A DNA stretch of 64,000 nucleotides from positions 70,544,542 through 70,608,541 of the forward strand of contig OZ035960.1 in NCBI GenBank assembly GCA_964034945.1, in the 5' to 3' direction. The translations under genes and the position numbers were made by a program. Shown here piece after piece: positions 11,386-21,867 of the stretch. Each line of letters opens with the position of its first letter. Position 1 is the first letter of the stretch. Under the pieces are notes generated by a model. It worked only from the letters and a program-made list of their open reading frames with translations. It did not search any database and was not told the origin of the DNA. This DNA is from Chrysopilus asiliformis (lineage: Eukaryota; Arthropoda; Insecta; Diptera; Rhagionidae).

Positions 11386-12683
11386 CGGATAGACAAACAA
11401 TCGGATATTACCAGGAGGTCATCCAAGTAGACGAAAACTTGATTATGGAGTTCGTAAGGCACAACTTTCTCCATCAACTCGCACATCCTTTGAGCGCCGT
11501 TTGACAAACCGAACGGTACGACCTTGAACTGGTAAAGCCCCCTATTTGGTACCACAAACGCGGTGATCTCCTTAGATTTCTCGTCTAGGAGGATTTGCCA
11601 GTATGCATCCTTGAGGTCGATGCGGCTGATGAATTTTGGGCTAGGGATCCGGCTTAAAATGCCATTGATGTGTGGGAGGGGGTAGGCATATTTTTTTGTC
11701 ACGGAGTTAACCTTTCGAAAGTCAAGGCAAAATCTTGGTTTCCCGTTCGACTTTCGGACAATTACCACCGGCGACGCCCACGGGCTATTCGATCTTTCAA
11801 TGACCCCCATACCCATCATCCTTTCAAGTTCTTCGTCCATTAATCGCTGTATGGCGGGCGAGACGGGGTAATACCGCTGCTTTATAGGCTTGGCGTCCCC
11901 CACGTCTATCGAATGGGTTAAAAGGTTGGTTCGTCCTAACCCTTCCTTAGTAAAAGAAGGAAATTCTGCGATTACTTCGTCCAAGCGGGTTTTTTCCACG
12001 GGGTTAAGGTTATGGGTGTTTAAGGCTTCGTTCAAGTCTAGATTCAGTTTATCTAGCATAATTGGCGCGATGTTAAACGCCTTCCAAAAATCAATTCCTA
12101 AAAATAGTTCTCGACTCAGACTTGGTACGATATAAACGGTCATATTTTTAGTTTTTCCGTTATATGTAATGTCGGTGTTTATGTAGCCAATAATTGCTTG
12201 TCTTGACCCATCGGCGGTGTGTAAGTCAGAGGAAATTCTTTTATACTGGGTATTGAGAGATGTTAAGAGTTCCATACTGCCTTTACCGAGGCAAGTGATG
12301 GACGCACCACTGTCAAGGAGACCTAAAAAGTTGCAGCCTAACAAGTTTACATTGACGAATGGACGATTATCTGAGACATTTGGAAAATGTGCCTCTTTTA
12401 TCGCTTTAGTGACGTTTCTTTTAGCTCTAAAATACTTCAAGGCTCTCGCCATGGCTTTCTGGCTCCTTTTTGTTTTGTTGTTAGAAGGTAAGGCATAACA
12501 TATTGACAAATCGGGAGGTTTTTGAGAAAAGCTTTTAGTAATTATTGCTTCTCTCTGGTTTGTTGATAGGGGTTGGTTTGATCGAAATTTGTCCTGGTTT
12601 GTATGTAAGAAGGGTGTTGCTGCGTTCGCGGACCGGTTGTTCCAGGACGCAACAGGCCCGCCCTCGGGTTTCTCTGGCGACAT
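11379..12683 (-). pseudogene. Gypsy protease and RT palm
   Basis: Start of pol. After a basic linker the retropepsin motif LLDSGASITCLGKG marks the aspartic protease. RT follows with YYPVSPAIQRLMDEEL, NSPWASPVVIVRKSNGKPRF, ISRIDLKDAYWQILL (first catalytic Asp), VVPFGLSNGAQRMCELM and VFVYLDDLLVIS (YLDD catalytic pair). The frame is lost just after YLDD at about 11390. It overlaps the nucleocapsid reading frame at 12542-12683, an arrangement that could use programmed frameshifting, as is common for gag-pol. Confidence 0.93.
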
Positions 12684-13085
12684 TTCGGACAGGATGGTTT
12701 TTGCACGCCCTCAGTCCCACAACCAAAACAGAATGTATGTAAAAGAGGAGAGGGACATTCTAGGAAAATGTGACCTAAATCTTTACAATTCCAGCAAATA
12801 ACGTAATTGCTATTTGTTGTGGAGTTGTCTATTTCTCCGATCTCGTGTTCGTAATTTGTATGACCCGGCGATTCGAAATGATCGTCTATTTCATGCATAA
12901 AAGCGCGTGGAGGCCCTTTGTCGGGAATGTGCCTCAATGTTGCCCATAATTTTTCAAAAAGTCTTTGCAACTCATCGAGGCTGGTGATATCATACAAGGC
13001 TAAATTCGTTTGCAGACTCGGAAGCATTTTACGTCTATACAGCCAATACCAGTCTGCCGCTTTTTCTTCTAGCTGTAGTGCATGT
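12542..13085 (-). pseudogene. Gypsy gag C-terminus with nucleocapsid zinc knuckle
   Basis: Encodes the end of the capsid region and the nucleocapsid. A CCHC knuckle, CWNCKDLGHIFLEC, matches CX2CX4HX4C and would bind genomic RNA; a second Cys cluster, CFGCGTEGVQKPSCPKC, follows. The first Met in this frame is at 13027, but the frame is open upstream to about 13085, where it meets the frame of the N-terminal gag ORF. A single-base shift there splits gag in two. The 3' end overlaps pol by about 140 bp. Confidence 0.85.
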
Positions 13086-14040
13086 TGCTTACCAATTTAT
13101 ATGCAGGGACGCGGTCAGCGGAAGCTAGCGTCTCAACGCGAAACAAGAAGTCGTCAATTTGTAAGGAACTGTTCTGGCCGAATCTCAACTTCCAGTGTAT
13201 GACAGGATTGTGGCCGCGTATGTTCATATCCGTCATCATATCTGCAACGTTTTGTACGACGGGTACTTCAAACGCATGGTTCTCTTGAGGGTCTCTTAGT
13301 GGTGGACTATAAAGGGAAGCGTTTATGGCAGTTGATGATAGGCGTGGGCCACCCCGATTTGTTCTTCCACGAAGAGGATATATACCACGACCGCGAGTCG
13401 TTCGAAAAGCATTATATTGATCGTTGTTTTGTTGATAATTAAGTTTCATTTCTTTTATATTACTCGCAGGTTGTTGGACATTAAACGGATCTTTACTTGA
13501 ATAAAATTTGGTTTTGGGGAACGCACCTGTGCTTTTAGGTCTATCAGTTATAAGACTGGTTTCCGGGTTATTTATCGTTGTTAGAGGGAGATTTATATTC
13601 GGATTCAGTGAGCAATCTATTGCGGGTGCGGATCCTCCGGAAGCATTATTTGCACGGAAATCTACTATCCTTTTCATCTGGTCGTTCGCATTTTTTTGTA
13701 ACCGATCAGTAGTAGCTTTAATCGACGGCGCGTAATTAACTAATCTACCAATTCTACCCAGCACATGAATCAATCTTGACTCCGCGCGAGACAAAAATTC
13801 TTCATCTGCTTCTTGAACACCTTGATCTACCATACGAGTAAGTTCGTCTAATTTGGTTTCGCATCCCCCCACTTCCGAGTTCGCGGACCGGATATTGTGT
13901 ACGTGTAGTGGGGGTTGTCGCTTACCCTCACTTTCTTCTATCAAAATTTGGGGTAATTTCGCGAAATTTTCTTTATCTACTGATCTTCGAACCGCTCTTT
14001 CTACCCCTGACTCCTCCTCCGTTAGAAAATTTACATTCAT
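13069..14040 (-). pseudogene. Gypsy gag N-terminal region
   Basis: First ORF after the 5' leader, starting with ATG at 14038-14040 and running 323 residues. It is hydrophilic, with a coiled-coil-like acidic N-terminus and an Arg/Gly-rich patch (TTRGRGIYPLRGRTNRGG), then a capsid-like segment (WKLRFGQNSSLQIDDFLFRV) resembling gag of insect Ty3/gypsy elements. It ends at a TAG about 15 bp beyond the shift into the capsid/nucleocapsid frame. Gag identity rests on position, the knuckle downstream and the capsid-like segment. Confidence 0.8.
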
Positions 14041-14900
14041 AATAAGGTTTTTTTTTTATGTTATCTTATATGTATTTTAAATTCAAATTTTAAATTCGAG
14101 AAAATTTTGTTAAATAAGTAATAAATTTCAAAAAAAAACAGTGTCTCTGACTTAAATAGTTCCTATTCTGATCAGAGCAAAATCAATACAAAGAAATAAT
14201 GCAATATCGTTGCAAAATTATAACAAACATATGAATTTATATACTACAAAAAAAAATCTGTCAGTTTCAAAGTTTATCCCAATTCAAGACGATTCCCCTT
14301 CCTCCAAATCTCGTCGTAATTATTTATTAATATGTTATTAATACGTAAATCTCACAAAAACATATATATATATCGTTAATCGTACATAAGTATTGGGAAC
14401 GGCAGTGAAAAACAATAACCTCGTCGCGCGCATTTTCTTTTTATAAATTTTTTTTTTCTGGCTTAAGAGACATTTTTGTTGCTCGATTTCAGAGATGTCC
14501 TGTCCGTCGTGTCGTTTTTCTTCGTCGTATCATTATATTCTCGCACCGGATTGATAATTAATATCAGACTTTAGACTTAGACACCTAGTCTTAGTTCGAT
14601 GATATTATTTACCTCTGTTTTTATCATTGAGAATCTGCGAAGGATAACCTTCGTTAAATCGATCAATATTTTACCCTTTTTGCGAGGAATCAGGAATAGA
14701 CCACTATCCCCGTTCGACTCGTAGTTATTTCCAAAAACAAAAACTTAAAATGTTCATGCAGCGAACTCTAATTGGGGAATCTCCTATTAGTATCAAGCAG
14801 CGTTTTATAATTTATCATTTCGTTTCGATGATTTTAAATAAAATTCCTACGTTTCGTCTTTTTCTGTCTTATTATGCTAACTATTTCTTTCTGGCGATAT
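14041..14900 (-). other. Gypsy 5' leader
   Basis: About 860 bp of AT-rich non-coding sequence between the primer site and the gag start. A leader this long could hold packaging or splice signals, but I recognise none. Confidence 0.6.
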
Positions 14901-14918
14901 GCCCCACGTTGGGCGCCA
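14901..14918 (-). other. Primer binding site, tRNA-Lys(CTT)
   Basis: Minus strand TGGCGCCCAACGTGGGGC, complementary to the 3' 18 nt (with CCA) of insect tRNA-Lys with anticodon CTT. It lies three bases inside the 5' LTR, the expected position for minus-strand DNA priming. The tRNA match is from memory of the fly tRNA. Confidence 0.9.
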
Positions 14919-14921
14919 ATT

Positions 14922-16298
14922 TGTAGTATTGAGTTTTGGTTGTTAGGCCAAAACTGCCTCCCGCTACCCGCCAGAGTCTCTGCATATCTTTTGCCGGCTT
15001 GAGCTCAGGGCAAGGGGTGTGTTCTTAGACTTATAGTATAGGGACTACAAATAAATTTATACAGTGGAGCCGATATGCCTTTGTTGTAACGAAAATTTCT
15101 CTTTCAGCCAGATTGTTGGAATACCTTTTTGAATTCCGCTACCCGCCCATGGCTTATCGATAGCTTATCGAAGCCTTTTCCCAGCCATATGCAGCGCGTC
15201 TAAATCATCGTCTCTTCACTGCCATTCCCAAATAAAAGAACTTAAAATTTCATTATTTTATCCAAAACCCAAGGCGATTTTACTATTCGAATCAGATAAT
15301 TCCGCATAGGCACAAATGGAAAGAAAGAATGAAAAATCCCAATAGAGAAAGATAAAGAATTTAGAAATTTTGTTTGATTTAATTTTTATTTTAATAGTTC
15401 ATTATATTTTTCTTTTGTTTTTTTTTTTGATTTTTTTACTTTTCGCCTAACTATTTATTTATTTATATTTTTAACTTCTTAATTCGTTATGTTTTTAAAC
15501 TATTTATTTATTTATATTTTTAACTTCTTAATTCATTATAATTTTGAACTATTTATTTATTTATATTTTTAACTTCTTAATTCATTCGCTTTTAACAATT
15601 CTTTTATTTTATTTCTTCTGTTCTATATTATTTAAATTCGCTATACATATCGTAAACGTTTTATTAATTCGCGTAATCCTTTTCTTTTATTTTTCCTATC
15701 CTCTATTATTTTAATTCACTTTTTATTTGCTCTTGTGAACAGTCTCTTTTACAATGATAATTTGACTTTTACTATAATTTTCCTGACACATTTTTTTAAA
15801 CAAGAGGAAACTTTATTAAAAAAACAAAATTCGAAGATTCTACAATTTCTCGACTGGCCATCGTAGCCTGTAAAAAATAGAATGTGTTTCTCTCAAAAAA
15901 AAAACTCGAGACACCCAAAATTGGCATTTCAAAAAAAAAGAATGTATATATAATATAAAACGTCGTACGGTTTGTGCAGCAAAATCGCCCTACCAAATTT
16001 TAACACAATCACCACGCAATTTAAAAAAAAAGAAATCGTTCTAAATCTGTTTCTAGTTTGAACTTTGCACAAATATTTATTTTTTTCTCTTTTTTTTCTT
16101 TATTAGGTAATGTGAAAGTGGCAGACCTTTCCTTGTTGCTACGCCCGAGTAAAATACCGTATTATTTACTTAAGTCCATTGAAGTCGTAAATTTTGGATT
16201 GATTTCAGTCGATCTGCAATAGGGTGCAGGTCCTTATAGGAGTTAATACTTTCATTATTATATATGATAATATTTTTATTTAAATATTGCACGTTACA
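14922..16298 (-). repeat. 5' LTR of the gypsy element
   Basis: Matches the 3' LTR end to end apart from the Helitron, about 185 bp deleted near 15448, and roughly a dozen substitutions. On the minus strand it starts TGTAACGTGC and ends CAATACTACA, giving the short inverted TG/CA repeat. It would hold the promoter and polyadenylation signals; no strong TATA box was assigned. Flanked at 16299 by the ACCC duplication. Confidence 0.93.
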
Positions 16299-16345
16299 AC
16301 CCCCCCTAATGGTCCATTTTCGCCCATGAATGAACCAGGGCCCAA
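16299..16345 (+). repeat. Dispersed repeat DR, copy A, right part
   Basis: Resumes the repeat interrupted at 2479: C-run, then 'taatggtccatttt', as in the copies at 17880 and 23270. It diverges after about 45 bp into unrelated sequence, so this DR copy is a variant or is itself truncated. Confidence 0.7.
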
Positions 16346-17095
16346 CCAGGGACTTTCTCCACAACTTTCTCTTTGGGATGACCAAAATCGGTCCACCCAG
16401 TAAAAAGTTAGGCGTGAACATACATTAAAAAAAATATTCAGGTGGAATTGAGAACCTTTTCCTTTTTGGTAGTCGGTTAATAAAATAGTTTTGTTATTTG
16501 AACTTGTGTTCAAATAACAAGTGGAAAAAAATCAAGTCCTTTAACGAGGTTGGTTACGAAAGATCTCGGTCTTTCACTTGATTTTGATATAAATTTTATG
16601 GTGGTGAAATCATACAAAATCCGTTTCACCACAATTCCATTATCCTTACATGGATGGAGTAGTGAACTGTCACCGGAACTACGCAAGGTGACAAAATTTC
16701 ATCTTCCTAGGTTGCATAGTTTCGGAGATATAAGGTTCCAAAGATTCCAGAGATAGACATATAGCCAGCCAGCCAGGTAGCCAGGTCGCGACAAATCAAC
16801 TTAATAGAAAGTGTATAAAAACCTCGTGCAAAGTCATCAGTGGCGATTTACGGTGGCATGCAGAAATAATTAAATAACGTTCAACGGAAAAAAAGGAATT
16901 AGAGTTCATTTCATTAAGCAACGTTTCCAGTCGGCAGTGAGGTTTCAGCAGAATTAATCATCAGACTTAATCCGCAGTTTCATCGTGGCATCCTGATTTT
17001 ATCCAGATTTACAATTCATCCGAGTTTGATTCCGACGTTCGTAAGTCGCCTTAGAATTTGTTTCATTTTTTTGTTCAAAAGCTTCGATTTTTACC
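16346..17095. other. Unassigned region with small hairpin and short repeats
   Basis: No gene recognised. It holds a perfect 11-bp stem hairpin (GTTATTTGAAC/GTTCAAATAAC, 16493-16518) and an (AGCC)n stretch at 16759-16786. A TATA-like box with initiator lies at 16812-16842. A GTAAGT donor-like hexamer sits near 17041, suggesting this could be the 5' end of an unrecognised element. Confidence 0.4.
16812..16842 (+). promoter_or_regulatory. Possible core promoter (TATA plus initiator)
   Basis: TATAAAA at about 16814 is followed some 24 bp later by TCATCAGTGG, which contains the arthropod initiator-like TCAGT. The spacing suits an RNA polymerase II start. No gene can be attached to it, so it is only a sequence-level resemblance. 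Confidence 0.3.
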
Positions 17096-17352
17096 CCCGA
17101 CGGAACGGAGATCGTATATGCGTTTGGCTCGAAGTTTGAGCGTCCTACTCTCATAACTTTTGAACCACTCAACCGATTTTGGTCCCGTTTTTAGCATTCG
17201 GTTGGATATGGATGCCGAATCGTTCTTGCGTTTAAAAATTCCCCTTGCCCCTCAATTTAAACCCCCTCTCCTTGTTTCTCCTGATCCACTGAATCGATTC
17301 TGATCCCGCTTTCGGCATTCGGTTGTAAATAATGAAAGGAATATTTTAGTAT
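17096..17352 (+). repeat. ~119-bp tandem array, left part
   Basis: About two units with the words 'ctgatccactgaa', 'gatcccgc', 'ggcattcggttg', 'taaataatgaaagg' and 'atattttag'. The same unit continues at 21255-21838 beyond the Penelope-like element, so the array was split by that insertion. Confidence 0.75.
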
Positions 17353-17420
17353 CTTAAGACTTCACGGGTTATACGGTCTGGATTAAAACTCCAATTATGT
17401 ATTGAACATTAATTTATTAA

Positions 17421-17464
17421 TGCCTCGACGTTTCGCCTGCTGGCGCTAGGCTTCTTCAGGAGTG
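17421..17464 (-). ncRNA. Hammerhead-ribozyme-like motif of the Penelope element
   Basis: On the minus strand CTGAAGA (matching CUGANGA) is followed by a hairpin with stem GCCT/AGGC and then GAAACGTC, the second core and cleavage triplet. The near-absent stem III (GAAAC directly before GUC) is the known minimal form found in Penelope-like elements. Flanking GAG/CTC can form a short stem I. Assigned from core matches only; no folding was run. Confidence 0.65.
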
Positions 17465-17622
17465 CTAGGATCTATGATGCACAGTTTACAATGATTTAAT
17501 CTAATTGCACAATTTTTTACTTACATTATTTGTTGTTAAAAATTTAAACAATAAAACATTGTTACAAACGTACATAGAAATAAATTAATACGTTGCACAA
17601 AATAAATAAAGATTGAAATAAA

Positions 17623-18006
17623 AAACATAACAAAAGCTATAATTGCCAATCTGGCAATTATTGAAAACCCGTATGGTGATTTAAGTGAATGGCGAACAGT
17701 TTTATCAAAATTCCACTATGAAGTCAAACTTTCCAATAAGATTTTTTAAAATTTGTTCCAATCGGATTTTGATGTATGGGAGTTTTATGTAGAATAATAT
17801 CCTTTTGTTCTTGGACTTTTTTGATAAGATGCACCGTTTTTGAGATATTCGCAAAAATCGTTTTGGTTCGTATGGGGGGTACCCCCCCTAATGGTCCATT
17901 TTTGCCCATTAACGAACTTAGCCTCGCATTTTACGAAAAACGGATCTGCGCAAAATTTCAAGTCTTTAGCTCAATCCGCGCCACAGACAGACGGACGGAC
18001 AGACAC

Positions 18007-18056
<50 letters not shown>

Positions 18057-18197
18057 GGACGGACATGGAAAATTCAATTTTTTTTATCATTCTAAACACA
18101 CTGGTGTAATTCATTTTTGTGTGTGATGATGGGATCTTGGCGTTACAAACGGTAAAGCAAAGTTAATATACCCTTTGGTTTCACCATACGGGTATAA
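17623..18197 (+). repeat. Dispersed repeat DR, copy B
   Basis: Complete-looking copy within the Penelope 3' region. It has the 'acataacaaaagctata' start and hairpin, a GTATGGGGGGTACCCCCC palindrome-like centre, a (CAGA)n microsatellite (about 17985-18065), then 'acacactggtgtaattc' and 'gggatcttggcg', ending near 'caccatacgggtataaaa'. No protein is encoded; open frames through the CAGA tract are artefacts. Confidence 0.85.
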
Positions 18198-18217
18198 AAA
18201 TTTTTATTTTATATTAG

Positions 18218-18757
18218 TCAATTTAAACCGTTTTTCCGTTCTAAAAGAGCACAATATGTTTCGTTGATATTCTCTGTGTCTGTTCTCTTATTTACTGAGT
18301 TTTTAGTAGTGTATATGTGTAATGCTTCTAGCGTCATTCTCTTATTAAAATTTTTTACCTTGCAAAGAATTTTGGTTTCGTCAAAATTAGGAACATGATT
18401 AAAATTAATACAATGTTCCGACAACGCTGTTTTGTTTACAGATTTGGATTTAATGTCTGATCTATGTCCCGCGATTCTGTTTTTTAAATGTTGGCTGGTG
18501 GTGCCAACATATTTAGCATTACAAGAATTGTTATTAGTACCTGAGCATGGAATTTCATAAACTAAGTTAGATTGCAGGAGTCTCGGAATTTTATCTTTTA
18601 ATCTCGTGTAACATTTGTTAACTGTTTTTAGCGGTTTGAAAACTGTTATTATGTTACCATCATTTTGTTTAATAAGGAGTTTAAGATTTTCCGAGAAACC
18701 TGGAATATAACCTACACTCCTAAAACATGGGTTTGCCAAACATGGGTTTTCTGTCAT
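18218..18757 (-). pseudogene. Penelope GIY-YIG endonuclease domain
   Basis: C-terminal part of the Penelope protein, which nicks target DNA. Recognisable segments are VYEIPCSG and AKYVGTTSQHLKNRIAGHRS (the Y..YVG..LK.R pattern of GIY-YIG nucleases, the first tyrosine in VYEIP), then ALSEHCINFNHVPNFDETKIL with the conserved His/Asn and a Glu further on. It overlaps the preceding RT C-terminal frame at 18720-18757, where a repeated 'aaacatgggtttt' word marks a small duplication that shifts the frame. Core residues are present. Confidence 0.88.
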
Positions 18758-19096
18758 TTACGGTGATGTTGTCGTTGTTTGTATTGTTCTGTGATTTCAT
18801 AATTTGTGTTTTTATAATTTTATTTATCAAATTCACAGGGTAACCGTTTTGGTTCAAAATCTTCTTGATAATATTGATATTTTTGTTGTGGAATTTTGCG
18901 TCGCTCAAAATTAAAATTTTTCTGACTAGATTCGTTGCAGTATTGATCTTATGATGTTTTGGATGATGTGAAGCGAAATGGAGCATTCTACCTGATGAAG
19001 TAGGTTTTTGATACCAATCAAAATTAAGATCAATTCCATTTCGAATGACTTTCACATCCAAATACGGTGGAACACCTTCCGATTCTTCCTCCACAG
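18720..19096 (-). pseudogene. Penelope RT C-terminal region
   Basis: Continues the RT after the MITE insertion: PPYLDVKVIRNG and FDWYQKPTSSGRMLHFASHHP are typical of Penelope RT just downstream of the catalytic motif. The frame was interrupted by the 500-bp MITE plus its 8-bp duplication (508 bp, not a multiple of three), then by a small shift near 18740 before the endonuclease. Confidence 0.85.
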
Positions 19097-19596
19097 TAGG
19101 GTGGATCGCTTTTCTTTTTTCTCGAATTTCGGAAACGGGGGGGGGGGGGGGGGTGGAAAAGTTGTGAATTGATATAAAAACAAATTGTGGAAAGTTTCAG
19201 CTCGATCGGAGGTCATCTTCAGTTTCCGCTTTTCGTTTGAAAATTTGGTATAAAAATTTGGAAAATTTGGTGAATTTCTATGTATTTTCGCTAATCACTT
19301 TTGCTGTGTCGCCGTGTGGAGGCATTTGTAATTCGAAATCCTTTTTGGGTTTTTTTTTGTTATTTGTTAACTCATTCAAGCTTTTTTGGAAATACTCCTT
19401 GGTTTTGGTGAAAGTTGAAATTTTTAGTTTAATGCCAGATTTTCAAAATTTCAAATGAAAAGCGGAAACTGAAAATGACCTCCGATCGAGCTGAAATTTT
19501 CCAAATTTTATTTTTATATATATTCACATCTTTTCCATACCCCCGCTGTTCACATTGCCACATTTATTTTTTTTGTTCGAGCCGCGATCCACCCTA
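19097..19596. mobile_element. hAT-type MITE, 500 bp
   Basis: Perfect 13-bp terminal inverted repeats TAGGGTGGATCGC and an 8-bp target duplication CTCCACAG (19089-19096, 19597-19604). Eight-base duplications with a YARNG-type end are characteristic of hAT elements. Long inner inverted arms (about 19190-19260 and 19440-19510) make it strongly self-complementary. It also holds a poly-G run at 19137-19153. No coding capacity. It interrupts the Penelope RT, and removing it with one duplication restores continuity. Confidence 0.92.
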
Positions 19597-20925
19597 CTCC
19601 ACAGTAAATTGCAATTTACTATGGAAAGAATTTAGTGTAGATACTGTCTCTAATACTTTGTTTTTTGGCAAAATCATGAACAAATCATCCACATATTTAA
19701 TACAAATTTTTGGCTTGAACGATAGTTTGCCTAAAGACTCCTCTAGTAACTCCTCCATAATTAAGTCCACCAGAATTGGCGATAGCGGACTGCCCATAGG
19801 TAATCCAAAGATTTGTCTGTAATTCTGATCACTAAATGTAAAATAGTTACATTCAATTATGCAAAATTTTAGAGTTTCTAAAAACTTCGCTTTAGAAATA
19901 TTTGTGACGTTAGAAATTGCATTCCAGCGTTTATCAATTATTTTCAAAACATTAAAAACCGGGACGTTGGTGAACAAGGACTTAACATCAAAGGATACCA
20001 TAAAATCACTGGGTAACAACTTAAAACTAGTAATTCGATTTTTAAATTCTTTTGATTTTTTTACATTATATGTCGAATTTTTTGTTATTTGATTTAAGAT
20101 TTGAGATAAGTATTTGGCTAATTGATAAGCTGCGGAGTCAATAGAAGAGACAATAGGTCGCATAGGGCAATTATCCTTATGCACCTTCGGTAGGGCATAC
20201 AACTTAGGAGATACCGCCGTATACGAAGTCAATTTTCTTTTATCTGACTCCGAAATAAAATTGTTCAAAGCCAGAGATTTGATTATTTCATTATTTTTTG
20301 TTTGTAGTCTGCTAGTTGGATCAGTTGTCAATTTTATGTATGTTGTTGTGTCATTGACGAGTTCATTCATTTTTTTGAGATATTCATTTCTAGATATGGC
20401 CACCGTTACATTGCCCTTGTCAGAGTTAGCAATGATGATGTTTTTGTTTTTCGCAAGAAATTCCACCGTCTCATCAAAAAATTTTAGTAAAAATTTATTC
20501 GAAAATTTATTAGTTCGTTTTTGGTCAAAATTCCATAACATTTTACTAAAAGCCGCTCTAGCAACCCCACGTTTATGTGTGTCAGCTATTGCTTGTAAGC
20601 AATGCTCTCCATCTGCGATTACTCTCTTTAAAGGAAAATCCCGTTCACAAAAAGGCAAACTGAACTTTCGTCCCAAAGAGAGCAACCAACCTACGTCATC
20701 TGGTAACTGTATCCCACTTAAATTTTTGAACCATTTCTCTTGTGATGTTATTTCAAGTGAATTTAACATGGATTTTTTGAGATTTTCAAATTTTTTGTTA
20801 TTAATGTTTTGAGTTCGTTTGGAGAAAATTTCAAACGCCCTTTCCTGAGACACAAAGAATTTTTGGCCCACATATTTGGCTCTGCTTTGTATTCTTTCCT
20901 TTTTATCATGTCTTTCCGGAGACAA
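19597..20925 (-). pseudogene. Penelope reverse transcriptase
   Basis: RT of the Penelope type, related to telomerase RT. Motifs include LYALPKVHKDNCPMRPIVSS, FMVSFDVKSLFTNVPV (catalytic Asp in SFDV), IFGLPMGSPLSPILVDLIME and ICIKYVDDLFMIL (YVDD catalytic pair). The frame opens near 20925, overlapping the N-terminal ORF in another phase, so one base was gained or lost near 20900. It ends where the MITE sits. Confidence 0.93.
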
Positions 20926-21251
20926 TTCAACCGGTCACAACATTCACGGATCTTGAGATTTAAAATTTTTGTATGAAAATTTGTTGTAATATTACAAACG
21001 GATTTTGACAAAGGTGGACTGTTGTCGAACAATTTAATTGAGCCTAATGTAGTATTTTTAATGAATTTTGGAATAAGTCCGTAATTTCTACATTTTAACA
21101 AAAAAATTCTATTTTGTATAGATAATGCTAATTTTTTGTATAATTTACTGTAGTTTTTAAACTCGGTGCACAGATCCTCGCCATACACCGCTCGAATATG
21201 CTCATAGGTAGGAGCAACTTCTCCAGCATCAACCCACTGGTAATTGAACAT
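20763..21251 (-). pseudogene. Penelope protein N-terminal region
   Basis: Starts at ATG 21249-21251 and encodes about 160 residues with KNYSKLYKKLALSIQNRIFL and IRECCDRLNCLRKDMI, resembling the region ahead of RT in Penelope proteins of arthropods. After about residue 108 the sequence matches the RT ORF in another frame, so the last ~50 residues are out-of-frame. The tandem array resumes just upstream of the ATG, meaning the element was truncated at its start. Confidence 0.75.
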
Positions 21252-21254
21252 GGC

Positions 21255-21840
21255 AACAGTTCCCCCTCCCCCTCAATTTAAACCCCCTCTCATTTTACTT
21301 TCTGATCTACTAAACCGATTTCGATCCCGCTTCGGCATTTCCTTGTAAATAATGAAAGTAATATTTTAGTATACAAGAGTTCCTCCTCCCCCTCAATTTA
21401 AACCCCTCTCCAAGTACCTTCTGATCCACTGAACCGATTTCGATTCCGCTTCCGCCATTCGGTTGTAAATAATGAAAGGAATGTTTCAGTGCAGAAGATT
21501 TCCCCCTCCCCCTCAATTTACACCCCCTCTCCTTTTATCTTCTGATCCACTGAACCAATTTCGATCCCGCTTCCGCCATTTGCTTGTAAATAATGAAAGG
21601 AATATTTTGGTGTACAACAGTTACCCCTCCCCCTCAATTTAAACCCCCTCTCATTGTACCTTCTGATCCACTGAACCGATTTCGAACCCGCTTACGGCAT
21701 TTCGTTGTAAATAATGAAAGTAATATTTTAGTGTACAAGAGTTCCCCCTCCTCCTCAATTTAAACCCCCTCTCCAAGTACCTTCTGATCCACTGAACCGT
21801 TTCGATCCCGCTTCGGCATTCGAGGAACAATCTTTGAAAA
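21255..21840 (+). repeat. ~119-bp tandem array, right part
   Basis: Five units starting near 21255, 21375, 21495, 21614 and 21733, each with 'ccccctcaatttaaa', 'ctgatccactgaaccg', 'gatcccgcttc', 'ggcatt' and 'taaataatgaaag'. It is continuous with 17096-17352. No coding content. Confidence 0.88.
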
Positions 21841-21867
21841 AATTGTTGATCTTTAAATACTTATTAC

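Larger units (their letters stand above)
2480..16298 (-). mobile_element. Ty3/gypsy LTR retrotransposon, nested and decayed
   Basis: An LTR retrotransposon on the minus strand: 5' LTR 14922-16298, primer site 14901-14918, gag 14040-12542, protease-RT-RNase H-integrase from 12683 to 6826, 3' LTR 2480-6562. LTRs have TG...CA ends on the minus strand. The 4-bp word ACCC flanks the element (2476-2479 and 16299-16302), and joining the flanks restores the sequence of other DR copies. The 3' LTR is split by a Helitron and the integrase by a LINE. Frameshifts near 13085, 11390 and at the gag-pol overlap, and stops at 10463 and in the integrase tail, suggest it is not autonomous as assembled. No env was seen. 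Confidence 0.95.
17353..21254 (-). mobile_element. Penelope-like element, 5'-truncated, nested
   Basis: A Penelope-type retroelement on the minus strand. Its coding order is N-terminal region, reverse transcriptase, then GIY-YIG endonuclease, the diagnostic arrangement. It begins at the ATG (21251), so the 5' non-coding part is missing, and ends in a segment with a hammerhead-like motif at 17421-17464. It lies inside a 119-bp tandem array. A dispersed repeat (17623-18197) and a 500-bp MITE (19097-19596) are inserted in it. Frameshifts near 20900 and 18740 add to the damage. Confidence 0.92.

Noticed and set aside
17776..18126. ORFs with Arg/Thr/Asp-rich tails in the DR copies (also 23014-23523 and 23807-24094)
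   Set aside because: The tails are translations of the CAGA/CGGA microsatellite; the rest is the non-coding repeat.
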